Source: Chromatiaceae bacterium (GTDB lineage Bacteria; Pseudomonadota; Gammaproteobacteria; Chromatiales; Chromatiaceae). Taken from it: a stretch of DNA of 64,000 nt. The position numbers and the translations under genes were made by a program. Of this stretch, positions 1 through 10,965 are shown one piece after another; position 1 is the stretch's first letter; the number at the start of each line of letters is the position of its first letter. Under the pieces are notes generated by a model. That model searched no databases and was not told the origin of the DNA. It saw only the letters and a program-made list of their open reading frames with translations. The stretch covers positions 124,001-188,000 of the forward strand of contig CP037918.1 in assembly GCA_019356535.1 (NCBI GenBank). Reading direction: 5' to 3'.

Positions 1-189
1 GCCGAGGAATACGACGGCCGGCTCAAGGTTGCCAAGCTGAACATCGATTCCAGTCCCAATACGCCGCCGCTGTATGGCATTCGCGGTATCCCCACGCTGA
101 TGCTGTTCAAGGATGGCGAGGTGGAGGCCACCAAGGTCGGCGCCGTCTCCAAGTCGCAACTGACTGCCTTCATCGACAGCAACCTCTGA
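1..189 (+). CDS. trxA: Thioredoxin, C-terminal part (5' end outside window)
   Basis: The first 62 complete codons read as the second half of a thioredoxin fold. They include the cis-proline loop ([16 protein letters not shown]) that packs against the active site, followed by the last strand and the terminal helix ending FIDSNL. The CGPC redox motif should lie upstream of the window and is not visible. Thioredoxin reduces cytoplasmic protein disulfides with electrons from thioredoxin reductase. trxA followed directly by rho is a common gammaproteobacterial order and supports the call. The remnant has the length expected for the second half of a ~108-residue protein. Confidence 0.9.
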   Translation, partial: AEEYDGRLKVAKLNIDSSPNTPPLYGIRGIPTLMLFKDGEVEATKVGAVSKSQLTAFIDSNL

Positions 190-231
190 GTGGTATGATC
201 GGGCCGAAAGTCCGGTCTCGCGCGCCGGGGC

Positions 232-259
232 TGGACCTTCGCGAAACCCATGCTAGAAT
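232..259 (+). promoter_or_regulatory. Candidate sigma-70 promoter for rho
   Basis: A TGGACC -35 box (232-237), a 16-nt spacer and a TAGAAT -10 box (254-259) lie 113 bp before the rho start. Four of six -35 bases and five of six -10 bases match consensus. This predicts an untranslated leader of about 105 nt, in keeping with the long autoregulatory rho leaders known from enteric bacteria. Seen as a motif only. Confidence 0.5.
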
Positions 260-305
260 TCTGTCAACTGCCGGTTCCGGCCGTGTTCCCCGTTCCTGCG
301 CCATG

Positions 306-334
306 ACGCCCTGCGCGGCGTTCCGTTCTTTTTT
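306..334 (+). terminator. Hairpin with T-rich tail in the rho leader
   Basis: ACGCC (306-310) and GGCGT (317-321) can pair around a CTGCGC loop, and the T-rich stretch TTCTTTTTT follows. It could end trxA read-through or act as an attenuator inside the rho leader. The stem is only 5 bp, so the call is weak. Confidence 0.35.
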
Positions 335-372
335 GTCCAATCCCTGATTTAGCACGCCACAGGCTGTTTGTA

Positions 373-1635
373 ATGAACCTCACCGAACTCAAGAAGATGC
401 CCGTTCCCGAGCTGCAGGAGCTTGCCAGCTCGATGAAGATCGACAACATGGGTCGCTCGCGCAAGCAAGACCTGATATTCGCCATCCTAAAGGCGCATGC
501 CAAGAAGGGCGAGGACATCTACGGTGATGGTGTGCTCGAGATCCTGCAGGACGGCTTCGGTTTCCTGCGCTCGGAAGACTCGTCCTACCTGGCCGGGCCC
601 GACGACATCTATGTCTCGCCCAGCCAGATCCGTCGTTTCGGCCTGCGTACTGGCGACACCATCTCCGGCAAGATCCGTCCGCCCAAGGACAATGAGCGCT
701 ACTTTGCCTTGCTCAAGGTCGACGAAATCAACTTCGACCGCCCCGAGAACGCCAAGAACAAGATCCTGTTCGAGAACTTCACCCCCCTGTTCCCCAACAA
801 GAAGTTCAATCTGGAGCTGGGTAATGGCAGCACCGAGGACATCACCGCGCGTACCATCGAGCTGGTGGCGCCCATCGGCAAGGGGCAGCGCGGTCTGATC
901 GTGGCCCCGCCCAAGGCGGGCAAGACCATGCTCATCCAGAACATCGCCCAGTCGATCGCCATCAACCATCCCGAGTGCTACCTGATCGTGCTGCTGATCG
1001 ACGAGCGTCCCGAGGAGGTCACCGAAATGGCCCGCTCGGTGCGCGGCGAGGTGATCTCGTCGACCTTCGACGAGCCGGCCACCCGCCACGTGCAGGTCGC
1101 CGAGATGGTCATCGAGAAGGCCAAGCGCCTGGTCGAGCACAAGCGCGACGTGGTGATCCTGCTTGACTCCATTACCCGCCTGGCGCGTGCCTATAACACC
1201 GTGATCCCCTCGTCCGGCAAGGTGCTCACCGGCGGCGTGGATGCCAATGCTCTGCAAAAGCCCAAGCGCTTCTTCGGCGCGGCGCGTAACGTCGAGGAAG
1301 GCGGTTCACTGACCATCATCGCCACTGCCCTGGTAGAGACCGGATCGCGTATGGATGACGTGATCTACGAGGAGTTCAAGGGCACCGGCAACATGGAGGT
1401 TCACCTCGACCGGCGCATCGCCGAGAAGCGCATCTTCCCGGCCATCCACATCAACCGCTCCGGCACCCGCCGCGAGGAACTGCTGATCCCCGAGAAGGAA
1501 CTGCAGAAGATCTGGATCCTGCGCAAGATCCTGCACCCCATGGACGAACTGGCGGCGATGGAATTCCTCTACGACAAGCTCAAGGTGACCAAGACCAACC
1601 AGGAATTCTTCGACGCCATGAAGTCCAAGGCCTGA
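373..1635 (+). CDS. rho: Transcription termination factor Rho
   Basis: Hexameric RNA-dependent ATPase/translocase that ends transcription at Rho-dependent sites. The protein is 420 residues, the usual length, and starts [18 protein letters not shown], the standard N-terminal Rho domain. The cold-shock-like RNA-binding fold follows (about residues 50-118). The Walker A segment [11 protein letters not shown] is near residue 180 and the Walker B segment [17 protein letters not shown] near residue 260. No conserved element is missing. It follows trxA and has its own promoter and leader. Rho normally represses itself through termination in its leader; the 180-bp gap here could allow that. Confidence 0.98.
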   Translation: MNLTELKKMPVPELQELASSMKIDNMGRSRKQDLIFAILKAHAKKGEDIYGDGVLEILQDGFGFLRSEDSSYLAGPDDIYVSPSQIRRFGLRTGDTISGKIRPPKDNERYFALLKVDEINFDRPENAKNKILFENFTPLFPNKKFNLELGNGSTEDITARTIELVAPIGKGQRGLIVAPPKAGKTMLIQNIAQSIAINHPECYLIVLLIDERPEEVTEMARSVRGEVISSTFDEPATRHVQVAEMVIEKAKRLVEHKRDVVILLDSITRLARAYNTVIPSSGKVLTGGVDANALQKPKRFFGAARNVEEGGSLTIIATALVETGSRMDDVIYEEFKGTGNMEVHLDRRIAEKRIFPAIHINRSGTRREELLIPEKELQKIWILRKILHPMDELAAMEFLYDKLKVTKTNQEFFDAMKSKA

Positions 1636-1673
1636 GTGCCTTGGGCAACCGCGAAGGACGTAAAGACCTCAGA

Positions 1674-3827
<2,154 letters not shown>

Positions 3828-3886
3828 CGTGAAGGATCTGGGTGGTGTGGCATACGAAAACGAGCTGAACATCTACCCTATGAGAT

Positions 3887-5305
3887 ATGGGACAGGAAAT
3901 CCACCGCATCGACTTCACGCCCGAGGCCTTCGAGGAATACCGCCGTCGACTGCGCGCCGAAACCGCACTGCTGGCCACATGGGAGCGTGAAGGCCGCCTG
4001 CGCAGTGCGCCTTTCCGCCTGGGCTTCGAGCTGGAGGGCTGGCTGGTGGACGATACCGGCGCGCCGGCCGCGCGCAATGCCGAGTTCCTGGCCGAACTGG
4101 CCGATCCCCAGGTGGTGCCGGAGCTGGCGCGCTTCAATTTCGAGATCAATGACGATCCGCTGGATTTCGGCCCCGGCATGTTCGATCGCATGCAGGCCTC
4201 GTTTCAGGCACGCTGGGCGCGGTGCGAGGCGGCGGCGCGGCGCTTGGGGTTACAGGTATTGAGCATCGGCATCCTGCCCACCGTGGGACAGGCGCACCTG
4301 CACCTGGGCAACCTGTCGGCCATGGTGCGCTACCGGGCACTCAACGAGCAGGTGTTTCGCCTGCGCGACGGTGCGCCCATCGAATTGGCCATCGATGGCG
4401 AGGAATCCCTGCGCCACACTCACCGCGATGTGATGCTGGAGGCGGCCGCCACCTCCCTGCAGATCCATCTCCAGGTGGGCGGTGAGCAGGCGGTGCGCGC
4501 CTTCAACGCTGCAAAGATGGCCTCCGCGGCGACTGTTGCGGTAGGCGCCAATTCGCCCTTCTTTCTGCAACACCGTCTCTGGGAGGAGACCCGCATCCCG
4601 CTGTTCGAGCAGGCGGTGGCGGTCGGTGGTTCGGACTATTCACGGCGCGTGACCTTCGGCATCCGCTATGCGCACGAGAGCCTGCTCGAACCCTTCATCG
4701 CCAATCTGGAGCGCTACCCGGTGTTGTTGCCCGACCTGATGGACGAGCCGCCCGAGTGCCTGGCCCATCTGCGCCTGCACAACGGTACCATCTGGCGCTG
4801 GAACCGCCCCCTGGTCGGCTTCGACGCGCAGGGGCGGCCGCATTACCGTATCGAGCATCGCGTGGTGGCGGCCGGCACTTCGGCGGCCGATCTGGTGGCC
4901 GACACCGCCTTCTTCATCGGCCTGGTGCGCGCGCTGATCGCGGAGACCTCGCCGCCCGAGACACGACTGTCCTTCGCGCTGGCACGCGAGAACTTCTACC
5001 GTGCCGCGCGCCATGGCCTGGCGGCACGGGTGCGCTGGATGGAGGGGGGCGAAGGCCCGCTGGATCGCCTGGTCGTGGAACGCTTGCTGCCGCTGGCACG
5101 TGACGGTCTGAGTGCAGCCGGACTGGGCGACGAGGAGATCGCCCGCTGGCTGGGTATCGTCGAGGCGAGGGTGCGTAGCGGGATCACCGGCTCGGCCTGG
5201 CAGCGACGCTGGATCGACGTCCACGGACCCGACTGGCCGGGGCTGGTGATGGCCTATGCCGAGCGCCAGGCCACAGGCCGTCCGGTGCACGAGTGGCCGC
5301 CATGA
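3887..5305 (+). CDS. Glutamate-cysteine ligase family 2 (GCS2-like) ATP-dependent carboxylate-amine ligase
   Basis: A 472-residue protein of the GCS2 / YbdK-like ligase superfamily, in which ATP activates a carboxylate (usually the glutamate gamma-carboxyl) that then joins an amine. Family features include the substrate-binding segment FRLGFELEGWLVD (about residue 45), FNFEINDDPL, GQAHLHLGN and the metal-binding strand TSLQIHLQV near 195, then a histidine-rich C-terminal half. It is longer than E. coli YbdK (372 residues). The stop overlaps the start of the next gene as ATGA, so the two are translationally coupled. The substrate is not readable; gamma-glutamylcysteine synthesis is possible but not shown. 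Confidence 0.8.
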   Translation: MGQEIHRIDFTPEAFEEYRRRLRAETALLATWEREGRLRSAPFRLGFELEGWLVDDTGAPAARNAEFLAELADPQVVPELARFNFEINDDPLDFGPGMFDRMQASFQARWARCEAAARRLGLQVLSIGILPTVGQAHLHLGNLSAMVRYRALNEQVFRLRDGAPIELAIDGEESLRHTHRDVMLEAAATSLQIHLQVGGEQAVRAFNAAKMASAATVAVGANSPFFLQHRLWEETRIPLFEQAVAVGGSDYSRRVTFGIRYAHESLLEPFIANLERYPVLLPDLMDEPPECLAHLRLHNGTIWRWNRPLVGFDAQGRPHYRIEHRVVAAGTSAADLVADTAFFIGLVRALIAETSPPETRLSFALARENFYRAARHGLAARVRWMEGGEGPLDRLVVERLLPLARDGLSAAGLGDEEIARWLGIVEARVRSGITGSAWQRRWIDVHGPDWPGLVMAYAERQATGRPVHEWPP

Positions 5306-6342
5306 GCCTGTTGCGTGTCCACGAAGGCCTGCCCGAGGGACTGCTGGCGCTGGACGCCACCCAGCTGCATGAGCGCCTGGGTGGCCCGACCCTTATCCAC
5401 TTGCCGGGGCGACGTGAGCCGCCGCTGTTCGTCTCGGTGTTGATGCACGGCAATGAGACGACCGGCTGGGATGCCATCCGCCGGGTGTTGCAACGTCATC
5501 TGGCAGAGGGAGGCCTGCCGCGTGCGCTCAGCCTGTTCGTGGCCAACACGGCCGCTGCCGCCGAGGGCGTGCGTCACCTGCCGGATCAGCCCGATTTCAA
5601 CCGCGCCTGGCCGGGCGGCGAAATCGCCGATGGGCCGGTGCCCGAGACCCTGCGCGATGTGGTCGGGGAGATGCGCGCGCGCGGCCTGTTCGCGGCGGTG
5701 GACGTGCACAATAACACCGGCCTCAATCCGCACTATGCCTGTGTCAACGTGCTCGACGAACAGGCCCTGCACCTGGCAGCCCTGTTCTCGCGCATCGTGG
5801 TGTATTTCATTCGCCCGCGGGGGGTGGCCTCGATGGCGATGGCCGCGCTCGGACCCTCGGTCACGCTCGAGTGTGGCAAGGTCGGGCAGGCGCACGGGGT
5901 ACACCATACCGAGGAGTACCTGGACGCCTGCCTGCACCTGGCGGCCCTGCCCGTGCACCCGGTACCGGCGCACGATATCGACCTGTTCCACACCGTGGCG
6001 GTGGTCAAGGTGCCGTCCGAGATTTCCTTTGGCTTCGGTGAGCAGGGCTACGATATCGATTTCCTGGTCGACCTGGAACGCTACAACTTCCGTGAATTGC
6101 CGGCTGGCAGCGTGTTCGCCCGCGTGCGCACGGGTGGGGCGGTGCCGTTACGGGTGCGCGATGAACAGGATGCCGAGGTGGCCGATCGCTACTTCGTGGT
6201 CGAGGGTGGCGAACTGCGAACCCGCCGTGCGGTGATGCCGTCCATGATCACCCGCGACACCGCGGTGATCCGCCAGGACTGCCTGTGCTACCTGATGGAG
6301 CGTTACCCGCTCGATTCAAGCCGCAGTGGGGCAGCTCTTTAA
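5302..6342 (+). CDS. Succinylglutamate desuccinylase / aspartoacylase (M14-like) family zinc hydrolase
   Basis: A 346-residue member of the AstE/AspA carboxypeptidase-like family, zinc enzymes that remove acyl groups from N-acyl amino acids or cleave peptides. The first zinc motif HGNETTGWD is near residue 50. DVHNNTGLNPHYACVN, near residue 134, supplies the later zinc ligand and substrate loop, and LECGKVGQAHG follows. AstE in arginine catabolism and AspA in N-acetylaspartate hydrolysis are the characterised relatives; no ast genes are nearby, so that role is unlikely. The start at 5302 overlaps the GCS2 stop by 4 bp; an in-frame ATG at 5293 is less likely. Coupling with a ligase suggests make-and-break of one amide compound. 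Confidence 0.78.
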   Translation: MSLLRVHEGLPEGLLALDATQLHERLGGPTLIHLPGRREPPLFVSVLMHGNETTGWDAIRRVLQRHLAEGGLPRALSLFVANTAAAAEGVRHLPDQPDFNRAWPGGEIADGPVPETLRDVVGEMRARGLFAAVDVHNNTGLNPHYACVNVLDEQALHLAALFSRIVVYFIRPRGVASMAMAALGPSVTLECGKVGQAHGVHHTEEYLDACLHLAALPVHPVPAHDIDLFHTVAVVKVPSEISFGFGEQGYDIDFLVDLERYNFRELPAGSVFARVRTGGAVPLRVRDEQDAEVADRYFVVEGGELRTRRAVMPSMITRDTAVIRQDCLCYLMERYPLDSSRSGAAL

Positions 6343-6372
6343 CCCCACGGTGCACAGGCAGAGGAAAGCGAC

Positions 6373-6510
6373 ATGATGCCCATCATCATCGACATCCAGG
6401 ACGCAGGCTTGGATCGCGGGGCGCTGGCCCTGTCTCGCCGACGCGCCAGCCGCAATGTCTGGAGATTGCTGGGGGCCTGGAAGCACCTCAATGCGCGCGA
6501 GGCGGCTTGA
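6373..6510 (+). CDS. Small basic hypothetical protein (45 residues)
   Basis: A 46-codon frame begins ATGATG at 6373, 30 bp after the aspartoacylase-like gene, behind a good ribosome-binding site (GAGGAAAG, about 6 nt upstream). It encodes MMPIIIDIQDAGLDRGAL, a basic stretch SRRRASRN, then an amphipathic end (VWRLLGAWKHLNAREAA). No family is recognised. Spacing and SD suggest it is the third gene of the GCS2 operon. With no homologs to compare, chance is not excluded. Confidence 0.4.
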   Translation: MMPIIIDIQDAGLDRGALALSRRRASRNVWRLLGAWKHLNAREAA

Positions 6511-6522
6511 AGGTTCGGGGGG

Positions 6523-6861
6523 CTAGGCCTTCTTCACGAACTGCGATTTCAGGCCCATCGCACCGATGCCGGGGATGCGGCAGTCGATGTCGTGATCGCC
6601 CTCCACCAGGCGGATGTTCTTGACCTTGGTGCCGACCTTCACCACCTGAGAGGAGCCCTTGATCTTCAGGTCCTTGATCACCGTTACGGTGTCGCCATCC
6701 TGCAGCACATTGCCCACCGCATCGCGCACCACGGGGTCCGCCTCGGTCGCCGTTTCAGCCTCCGGAGACCATTCGTGGGCACATTCCGGGCACATCAGCA
6801 GTGCCCCGTCCTGGTAGCTATAGGGCGACTGGCATTGTGGGCAGGGAGGCAGTTCGGTCAT
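6523..6861 (-). CDS. yjdM: YjdM (PhnA) zinc-ribbon protein
   Basis: A 112-residue protein of the PhnA/YjdM family: an N-terminal zinc ribbon with two Cys pairs (CPQC near residue 7, CPEC near residue 24) and a C-terminal SH3-like PhnA domain containing [17 protein letters not shown]. Length and layout match E. coli YjdM. Despite the old name it is not phosphonoacetate hydrolase and its function is unresolved. It lies 18 bp downstream of lipA on the same strand and may be read as the tail of the cell-wall/lipoate operon. It is convergent with the small gene at 6373-6510. Confidence 0.92.
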   Translation of the reverse strand: MTELPPCPQCQSPYSYQDGALLMCPECAHEWSPEAETATEADPVVRDAVGNVLQDGDTVTVIKDLKIKGSSQVVKVGTKVKNIRLVEGDHDIDCRIPGIGAMGLKSQFVKKA

Positions 6862-6879
6862 TGATTCGTTCTCGGGGCT

Positions 6880-7854
6880 TCAGGTCTTGCCGAGCAGCGG
6901 GTTGGCCTGCAGGTCGGCGTGGTAGGAGGAGCGCACCATGGGACCGCTGGCCACACTGGAGAAGCCCATCGCCTCGGCCTGGGCGCGCAGGGCATCGAAC
7001 TCCTCGGGGGTGACGAAGCGCTTTACCGGCAGGTGGTCGCGGCTGGGTTGCAGGTACTGGCCCAGAGTGAGCATGCTCACCCCGTGCGCGCGCAGGTCGC
7101 GCATCACCTGTTCCACCTCTTCCAGAGTTTCGCCGATACCGAGCATGATGCCCGACTTGGTCGGCACCCCGGGGTGTTGTTCGCCGAAGCGCGCGAGCAG
7201 CTCCAGCGACCACTGGTAGTCGGCTCCGGGGCGGGCCTGTCGGTACAGGCGGGGGACGGTCTCGAGGTTGTGGTTGAACACGTCCGGCGGCGCCTCGGCC
7301 AGGGCGGCCAGTGCCGGCTCCATGCGTCCGCGAAAATCGGGGGTGAGGATCTCGATGGTGGTCTGCGGCGCCTGGGCACGCACCGCGCGGATGCAGGCGG
7401 CGAAGTGTCCGGCACCGCCGTCGCGCAGGTCGTCGCGGTCCACCGAGGTGACCACCACGTACTTCAGCGCCATTTCGGCGATGGCCTCGGCCAGTTGCCG
7501 GGGCTCATCGGGATCGGGCGCGAGCGGCTTGCCGTGGGCCACGTCGCAGAACGGGCAGCGGCGGGTGCAGATGTCACCCAGGATCATGAAGGTGGCGGTG
7601 CCGTGACTGAAACACTCGCCGAGGTTGGGGCATTGCCCTTCCTCGCACACCGAGGACAGGCCGCGGCTGCGCAGGATGCGCTTGATGCGGGTCACTCCGG
7701 GGCCGGAGGGCACGCGCGCGCGGATCCACTTCGGCTTGCGCGGCATCTCGGTGGTGGGTTCGACTTTCACCGGGATGCGCGCCACCTTGTCGCGACCGCG
7801 CTGATGGGTTTCGGGTTGATGGCGCGAGGGGGCGTCGAGATCGTGCTTGTTCAT
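6880..7854 (-). CDS. lipA: Lipoyl synthase
   Basis: Radical SAM enzyme that inserts two sulfurs into protein-bound octanoyl chains to make lipoate on E2 subunits and the glycine cleavage H protein. Both iron-sulfur motifs are present: the auxiliary-cluster motif in [13 protein letters not shown] (about residue 70) and the radical SAM motif in CTRRCPFC (about residue 97). The C-terminal RSSYHAD segment is also intact. The start [10 protein letters not shown] at 7854 gives 324 residues, the normal length; a longer frame to 7944 runs back into lipB with no homology. It follows lipB by 46 bp, so the two lipoate steps are made from one transcript. Confidence 0.97.
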   Translation of the reverse strand: MNKHDLDAPSRHQPETHQRGRDKVARIPVKVEPTTEMPRKPKWIRARVPSGPGVTRIKRILRSRGLSSVCEEGQCPNLGECFSHGTATFMILGDICTRRCPFCDVAHGKPLAPDPDEPRQLAEAIAEMALKYVVVTSVDRDDLRDGGAGHFAACIRAVRAQAPQTTIEILTPDFRGRMEPALAALAEAPPDVFNHNLETVPRLYRQARPGADYQWSLELLARFGEQHPGVPTKSGIMLGIGETLEEVEQVMRDLRAHGVSMLTLGQYLQPSRDHLPVKRFVTPEEFDALRAQAEAMGFSSVASGPMVRSSYHADLQANPLLGKT

Positions 7855-7900
7855 CGGCGCATTGTAGCCTGTCGGGCGGGATGATGGTGCACCCGGGCGC

Positions 7901-8560
7901 TCAGGGGTTGGCGATTGCTTCGTCCGAGACCGGTTCCACGGCATAGCCCAGGCGGGCCGCCAGGGCAGCGACCAGGCGCTCGGCGCAGGCGTCCATGTCG
8001 AGGTCTACGCCCAGGTCGCGTAGCCGGGTCACCGGCATGCCGGCGTAGCCGCAGGGGTTGATGCGCGAGAAGGGTTCGAGGTCGAGATCGACATTGAGTG
8101 CCAGACCGTGGTAGCTGTAACCGCGGCGCACGCGCAGCCCGAGCGCGGCGATCTTGGCCTCGCCGACATAGACGCCGGGGGCCTCGGGGCGGGCGTGCGC
8201 GGCGATGCCCAGCTCGTCGAGCAGGTCGATGACCGCCTGTTCCAGCGCAGAGACCAGGGCGCGTACCCCGAGCCCGGCCTCGCGCAACGAGAGCAGCACG
8301 TAGGCCACGAGTTGCCCGGGGCCGTGGTAGGTGACCTGGCCGCCGCGGTCGGTCTGCACCACCGGGATGTCGCCGGGGGCGAGCAGGTGCTCGGTACGCC
8401 CCGCCTGTCCCTGGGTGAACACCGGCTCGTGTTCGACCAGCCACAGTTCGGAGGGCGTGTCGGGGGTGCGTGCATCGGTGAAGGCGCGCATTGCCTCCCA
8501 GGTCTCGCGGTAGGGGCGGCGGCCCAGACGGCGCAGGCGCAGGACGGGACGCGTGCTCAC
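7901..8560 (-). CDS. lipB: Octanoyl-ACP:protein N-octanoyltransferase
   Basis: Transfers the octanoyl group from acyl carrier protein to lipoyl domains, the step before LipA. The 219-residue protein carries the family signature [18 protein letters not shown] near residue 70, the catalytic lysine in KIAALGLRV and the acyl-accepting cysteine in [10 protein letters not shown]. Its start overlaps the end of the DUF493 gene upstream by 4 bp, the ybeD-lipB-lipA arrangement known from E. coli. All catalytic positions are intact. Confidence 0.97.
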   Translation of the reverse strand: MSTRPVLRLRRLGRRPYRETWEAMRAFTDARTPDTPSELWLVEHEPVFTQGQAGRTEHLLAPGDIPVVQTDRGGQVTYHGPGQLVAYVLLSLREAGLGVRALVSALEQAVIDLLDELGIAAHARPEAPGVYVGEAKIAALGLRVRRGYSYHGLALNVDLDLEPFSRINPCGYAGMPVTRLRDLGVDLDMDACAERLVAALAARLGYAVEPVSDEAIANP

Positions 8561-8847
8561 AGGCGCATCAGTACCTTGTCGTGGGCAGTGAGTGCATCGT
8601 AGATAGCGTCGAGCTGTTCGCGGCTCTGCGCCTCGATGGTGATGCTCACCGACAGGTACTTGCCGTTGGCGCTGGCGCGGCAGCTGACATGATGGTCGTC
8701 GATACGCTCGCAGTGGCGGCCGACGATCTCTACCACGGTGTCGCGGAAACTGCCGTCGTCCAGTCCCATGGCCTTGATCTGGTACTGGCAGGGGAACTCG
8801 AAGCCCCGGGCCTCGGCGTCGCCCTGCGTCTTGCGCTGCTCAGTCAT
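8557..8847 (-). CDS. ybeD: YbeD-like DUF493 protein
   Basis: A 96-residue protein with the DUF493 fold, a ferredoxin-like ACT-type regulatory domain ([22 protein letters not shown] near the N terminus, [22 protein letters not shown] near the middle). It lies between the D-amino acid aminotransferase (8-bp overlap) and lipB (4-bp overlap), the position ybeD holds between dacA and lipB in E. coli. Its biochemical role is unknown; the constant linkage to lipB suggests a part in lipoate metabolism or its control. Confidence 0.9.
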   Translation of the reverse strand: MTEQRKTQGDAEARGFEFPCQYQIKAMGLDDGSFRDTVVEIVGRHCERIDDHHVSCRASANGKYLSVSITIEAQSREQLDAIYDALTAHDKVLMRL

Positions 8848-9730
8848 CTTGCGTTACCTCTGCCGGTCGGCTGCGTGCGGCCAGGCGGATGCGTTCCTTG
8901 GCGGCCTGGAACAGGCCGTCCATGTGTCGCCAGCGCGGCCCCGGGCGACCGTCGCCCACCGCCTGGCCGTCGAGCTGCACCACCGGTGCGATCTCGCGCG
9001 TCGAGCTGGTCAGCCAGATCTCCTCGGCGCGCCGCAGCTCGGTCTCGGCGATGGCCGCCTCGGCATGTGCGATGCCGGCGTCGCGTGCCAGTTCCAGCAC
9101 CAGGTCGCGGGTGATGCCGGGCAGCAGGCCTTCGCTGTTGGGTGGGGTGATCAGCAGACCGTCGAGCACGATGAACAGGTTGCTGGCGGTGCCTTCCACC
9201 GCCTGGCCATCACGCACGAAGATGGCGTCGTCCGCGCCGCTTTCAAGCGCCTCGGCCTGGCTCAGGATGTTGGGCAACAGGGTGGTGGCCTTGATGTCGC
9301 AGCGCGCCCAGCGGATGTCGGGCAGGGTGATCGCGGTGATGCCCTGTTCCGCGATGCGCGGATCACGCGCGCTGATCGGGCTGGCGAAGGCGATCACCGT
9401 GGGTTCGGTCGGCTCGGGGATGCGGTGTGCGCGTCCGCGATAGGCCCCGCGGGTGACCTGGATGTAGATCGAGAGATCCTCGCCATCGGCATCGGCGCAC
9501 AGTGTGGCGATGATCTCGCGCCAGCGGGCGTCGTCGAGCGGGTCGTGCATGCGGATGGCGGCGAGGCTGCGGCGCAGGCGTGCCAGGTGTTGCTCCAGGC
9601 GGAAAGGCAGGCCGCCATAGGCCGGGATCACCTCGTAGACGCTGTCGCCGAACAGCAGGCCGCGGTCGGTTATCGGCACGCAAGCCTGCTCAGCGGGGAG
9701 AAAGCGGCCGTTGAGGTAGACCTTGTCCAT
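8840..9730 (-). CDS. dat: D-alanine / D-amino acid aminotransferase
   Basis: PLP-dependent class IV aminotransferase of 296 residues. The start MDKVYLNGRFLPAEQACVPITDRGLLFGDSVYEVI is the classic D-amino acid aminotransferase opening. The catalytic lysine lies in CDIKATTLLPN (about residue 146), the glutamate that supports the PLP ring in VEGTASNLF, and the phosphate-binding loop in WLTSSTREI. It interconverts D-alanine and pyruvate with 2-oxoglutarate / D-glutamate, a supply line for peptidoglycan precursors. The gene shares one base with dacA and overlaps ybeD by 8 bp. Branched-chain or aminodeoxychorismate relatives are excluded by the D-type opening and neighbours, though specificity is inferred. 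Confidence 0.88.
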   Translation of the reverse strand: MDKVYLNGRFLPAEQACVPITDRGLLFGDSVYEVIPAYGGLPFRLEQHLARLRRSLAAIRMHDPLDDARWREIIATLCADADGEDLSIYIQVTRGAYRGRAHRIPEPTEPTVIAFASPISARDPRIAEQGITAITLPDIRWARCDIKATTLLPNILSQAEALESGADDAIFVRDGQAVEGTASNLFIVLDGLLITPPNSEGLLPGITRDLVLELARDAGIAHAEAAIAETELRRAEEIWLTSSTREIAPVVQLDGQAVGDGRPGPRWRHMDGLFQAAKERIRLAARSRPAEVTQDD

Positions 9731-10860
9731 CAGAAGGGCAGCCAGCGTTTCACGGTGTCCACGGCCTGGCGCCAGACCCCCCCCTCGGGAATGTCACGCA
9801 GGGCCACCAGCGGTACCTTGGCGACGGTCTCGCCCCCCAGTTCGACGACCACCTCACCGAGCGCCTGCCCCTTGTGTACCGGTGCCTGGATGTCCGGCTC
9901 GATCTCGCTGCGTGCGTTCAGCTTGTCGTACTGGCGGCGGGGGATGGTGACATACAGGTCCTCGGCCAGGCCCAGCGGGACCTTCTCCTGCTCACCCATC
10001 CACACCCGGGCTTCGGTCAGACGCGTCCCACCAGCATACAGGCGATGGGTCTCGAAGAAGCGGAAGCCATAGTTGAGCAGTGCCTGGCTGGCCTTGATGC
10101 GTGCCTTGTCGCTGGGCGTGCCCATTACCACCGAGATCAGGCGCATGTCGCCACGCTTGGCCGAGGCTACCAGGCAGTAGCCGGCGGATTTCGTGTGTCC
10201 GGTCTTGACCCCGTCCACCGTGGGGTCACGCCACAGCAGGCGGTTGCGGTTGTGCTGGCGGATCTTGTTGTAGGTGAACTCCTTCTGCGAGTACAGCCGG
10301 TAGTACTCGGGGTAGTCGCGAATGGTGGCGATGGTCACCTGGGCGATGTCGCGGGGCGTGGTGTAGTGGTCGGGGTGCGGCAGGCCGGTGGCATTGGTGA
10401 AATGGGTGCCCTGCATGCCCAGCCGCGCGGCGTGTTCGTTCATCAGATTGGCGAAGGCGTCCTCGCTGCCGGCGATGTGCTCGGCCAGGGCGACGGCGGC
10501 ATCGTTGCCGGACTGGATGATCAGGCCCTTGAGCAAGTCGGCAACCGACACCCGGCTGTTGACCTCGATGAACATGCGCGAGCCCTCGGTCTTCCAGGCC
10601 TTCTCGCTGACGGTCACCAGATCGTCCGGCTTGAGTGTGCCGTGCGCCAGCTCCTCGAACACCACGTGCGCGGTCATGATCTTGGTCAGGCTGGCCGGTT
10701 CCAGGCGCTGATCGGCGTTCTTCTCGGCCAGCACCCGCCCGCTGTGCATGTCCAGCAGCAGGTAGCCAGTGGCGTCGAAGTCGGGTGGCGCGGGCACGGG
10801 CGCCGCGCCAGCGAAGGGGGTGAGACAGAACAGAATGAGGGGAATCAGGTACGACTTCAT
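9730..10860 (-). CDS. dacA: D-alanyl-D-alanine carboxypeptidase (PBP5/6 type)
   Basis: Periplasmic penicillin-binding protein that trims the terminal D-Ala from pentapeptide stems. A signal peptide (MKSYLIPLILFCLTPFAGAA) opens the protein. The three serine-peptidase S11 motifs are intact: SLTK (in EPASLTKIMTA, about residue 60), SGN (IQSGNDAAVALAE) and KTG (DGVKTGHTKSAGYC). The C-terminal PBP5 domain and a final amphipathic helix (VKRWLPF) for membrane anchoring follow. The start at 10860 is chosen because it makes the signal peptide; the frame to 10938 adds a tail without such features. A 105-bp gap separates it from rlpA. The gene product yields D-Ala next to the D-alanine aminotransferase. 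Confidence 0.96.
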   Translation of the reverse strand: MKSYLIPLILFCLTPFAGAAPVPAPPDFDATGYLLLDMHSGRVLAEKNADQRLEPASLTKIMTAHVVFEELAHGTLKPDDLVTVSEKAWKTEGSRMFIEVNSRVSVADLLKGLIIQSGNDAAVALAEHIAGSEDAFANLMNEHAARLGMQGTHFTNATGLPHPDHYTTPRDIAQVTIATIRDYPEYYRLYSQKEFTYNKIRQHNRNRLLWRDPTVDGVKTGHTKSAGYCLVASAKRGDMRLISVVMGTPSDKARIKASQALLNYGFRFFETHRLYAGGTRLTEARVWMGEQEKVPLGLAEDLYVTIPRRQYDKLNARSEIEPDIQAPVHKGQALGEVVVELGGETVAKVPLVALRDIPEGGVWRQAVDTVKRWLPF

Positions 10861-10965
10861 CGGTGATAGGGTCCTCATCTGAGGGTCGGGGTGACTGCTT
10901 GGATGCCGCAGACTGCCACGGGTTCCGCAAGCGATCATCTTACACCCGGCCCGGTCGGGCGGGCA

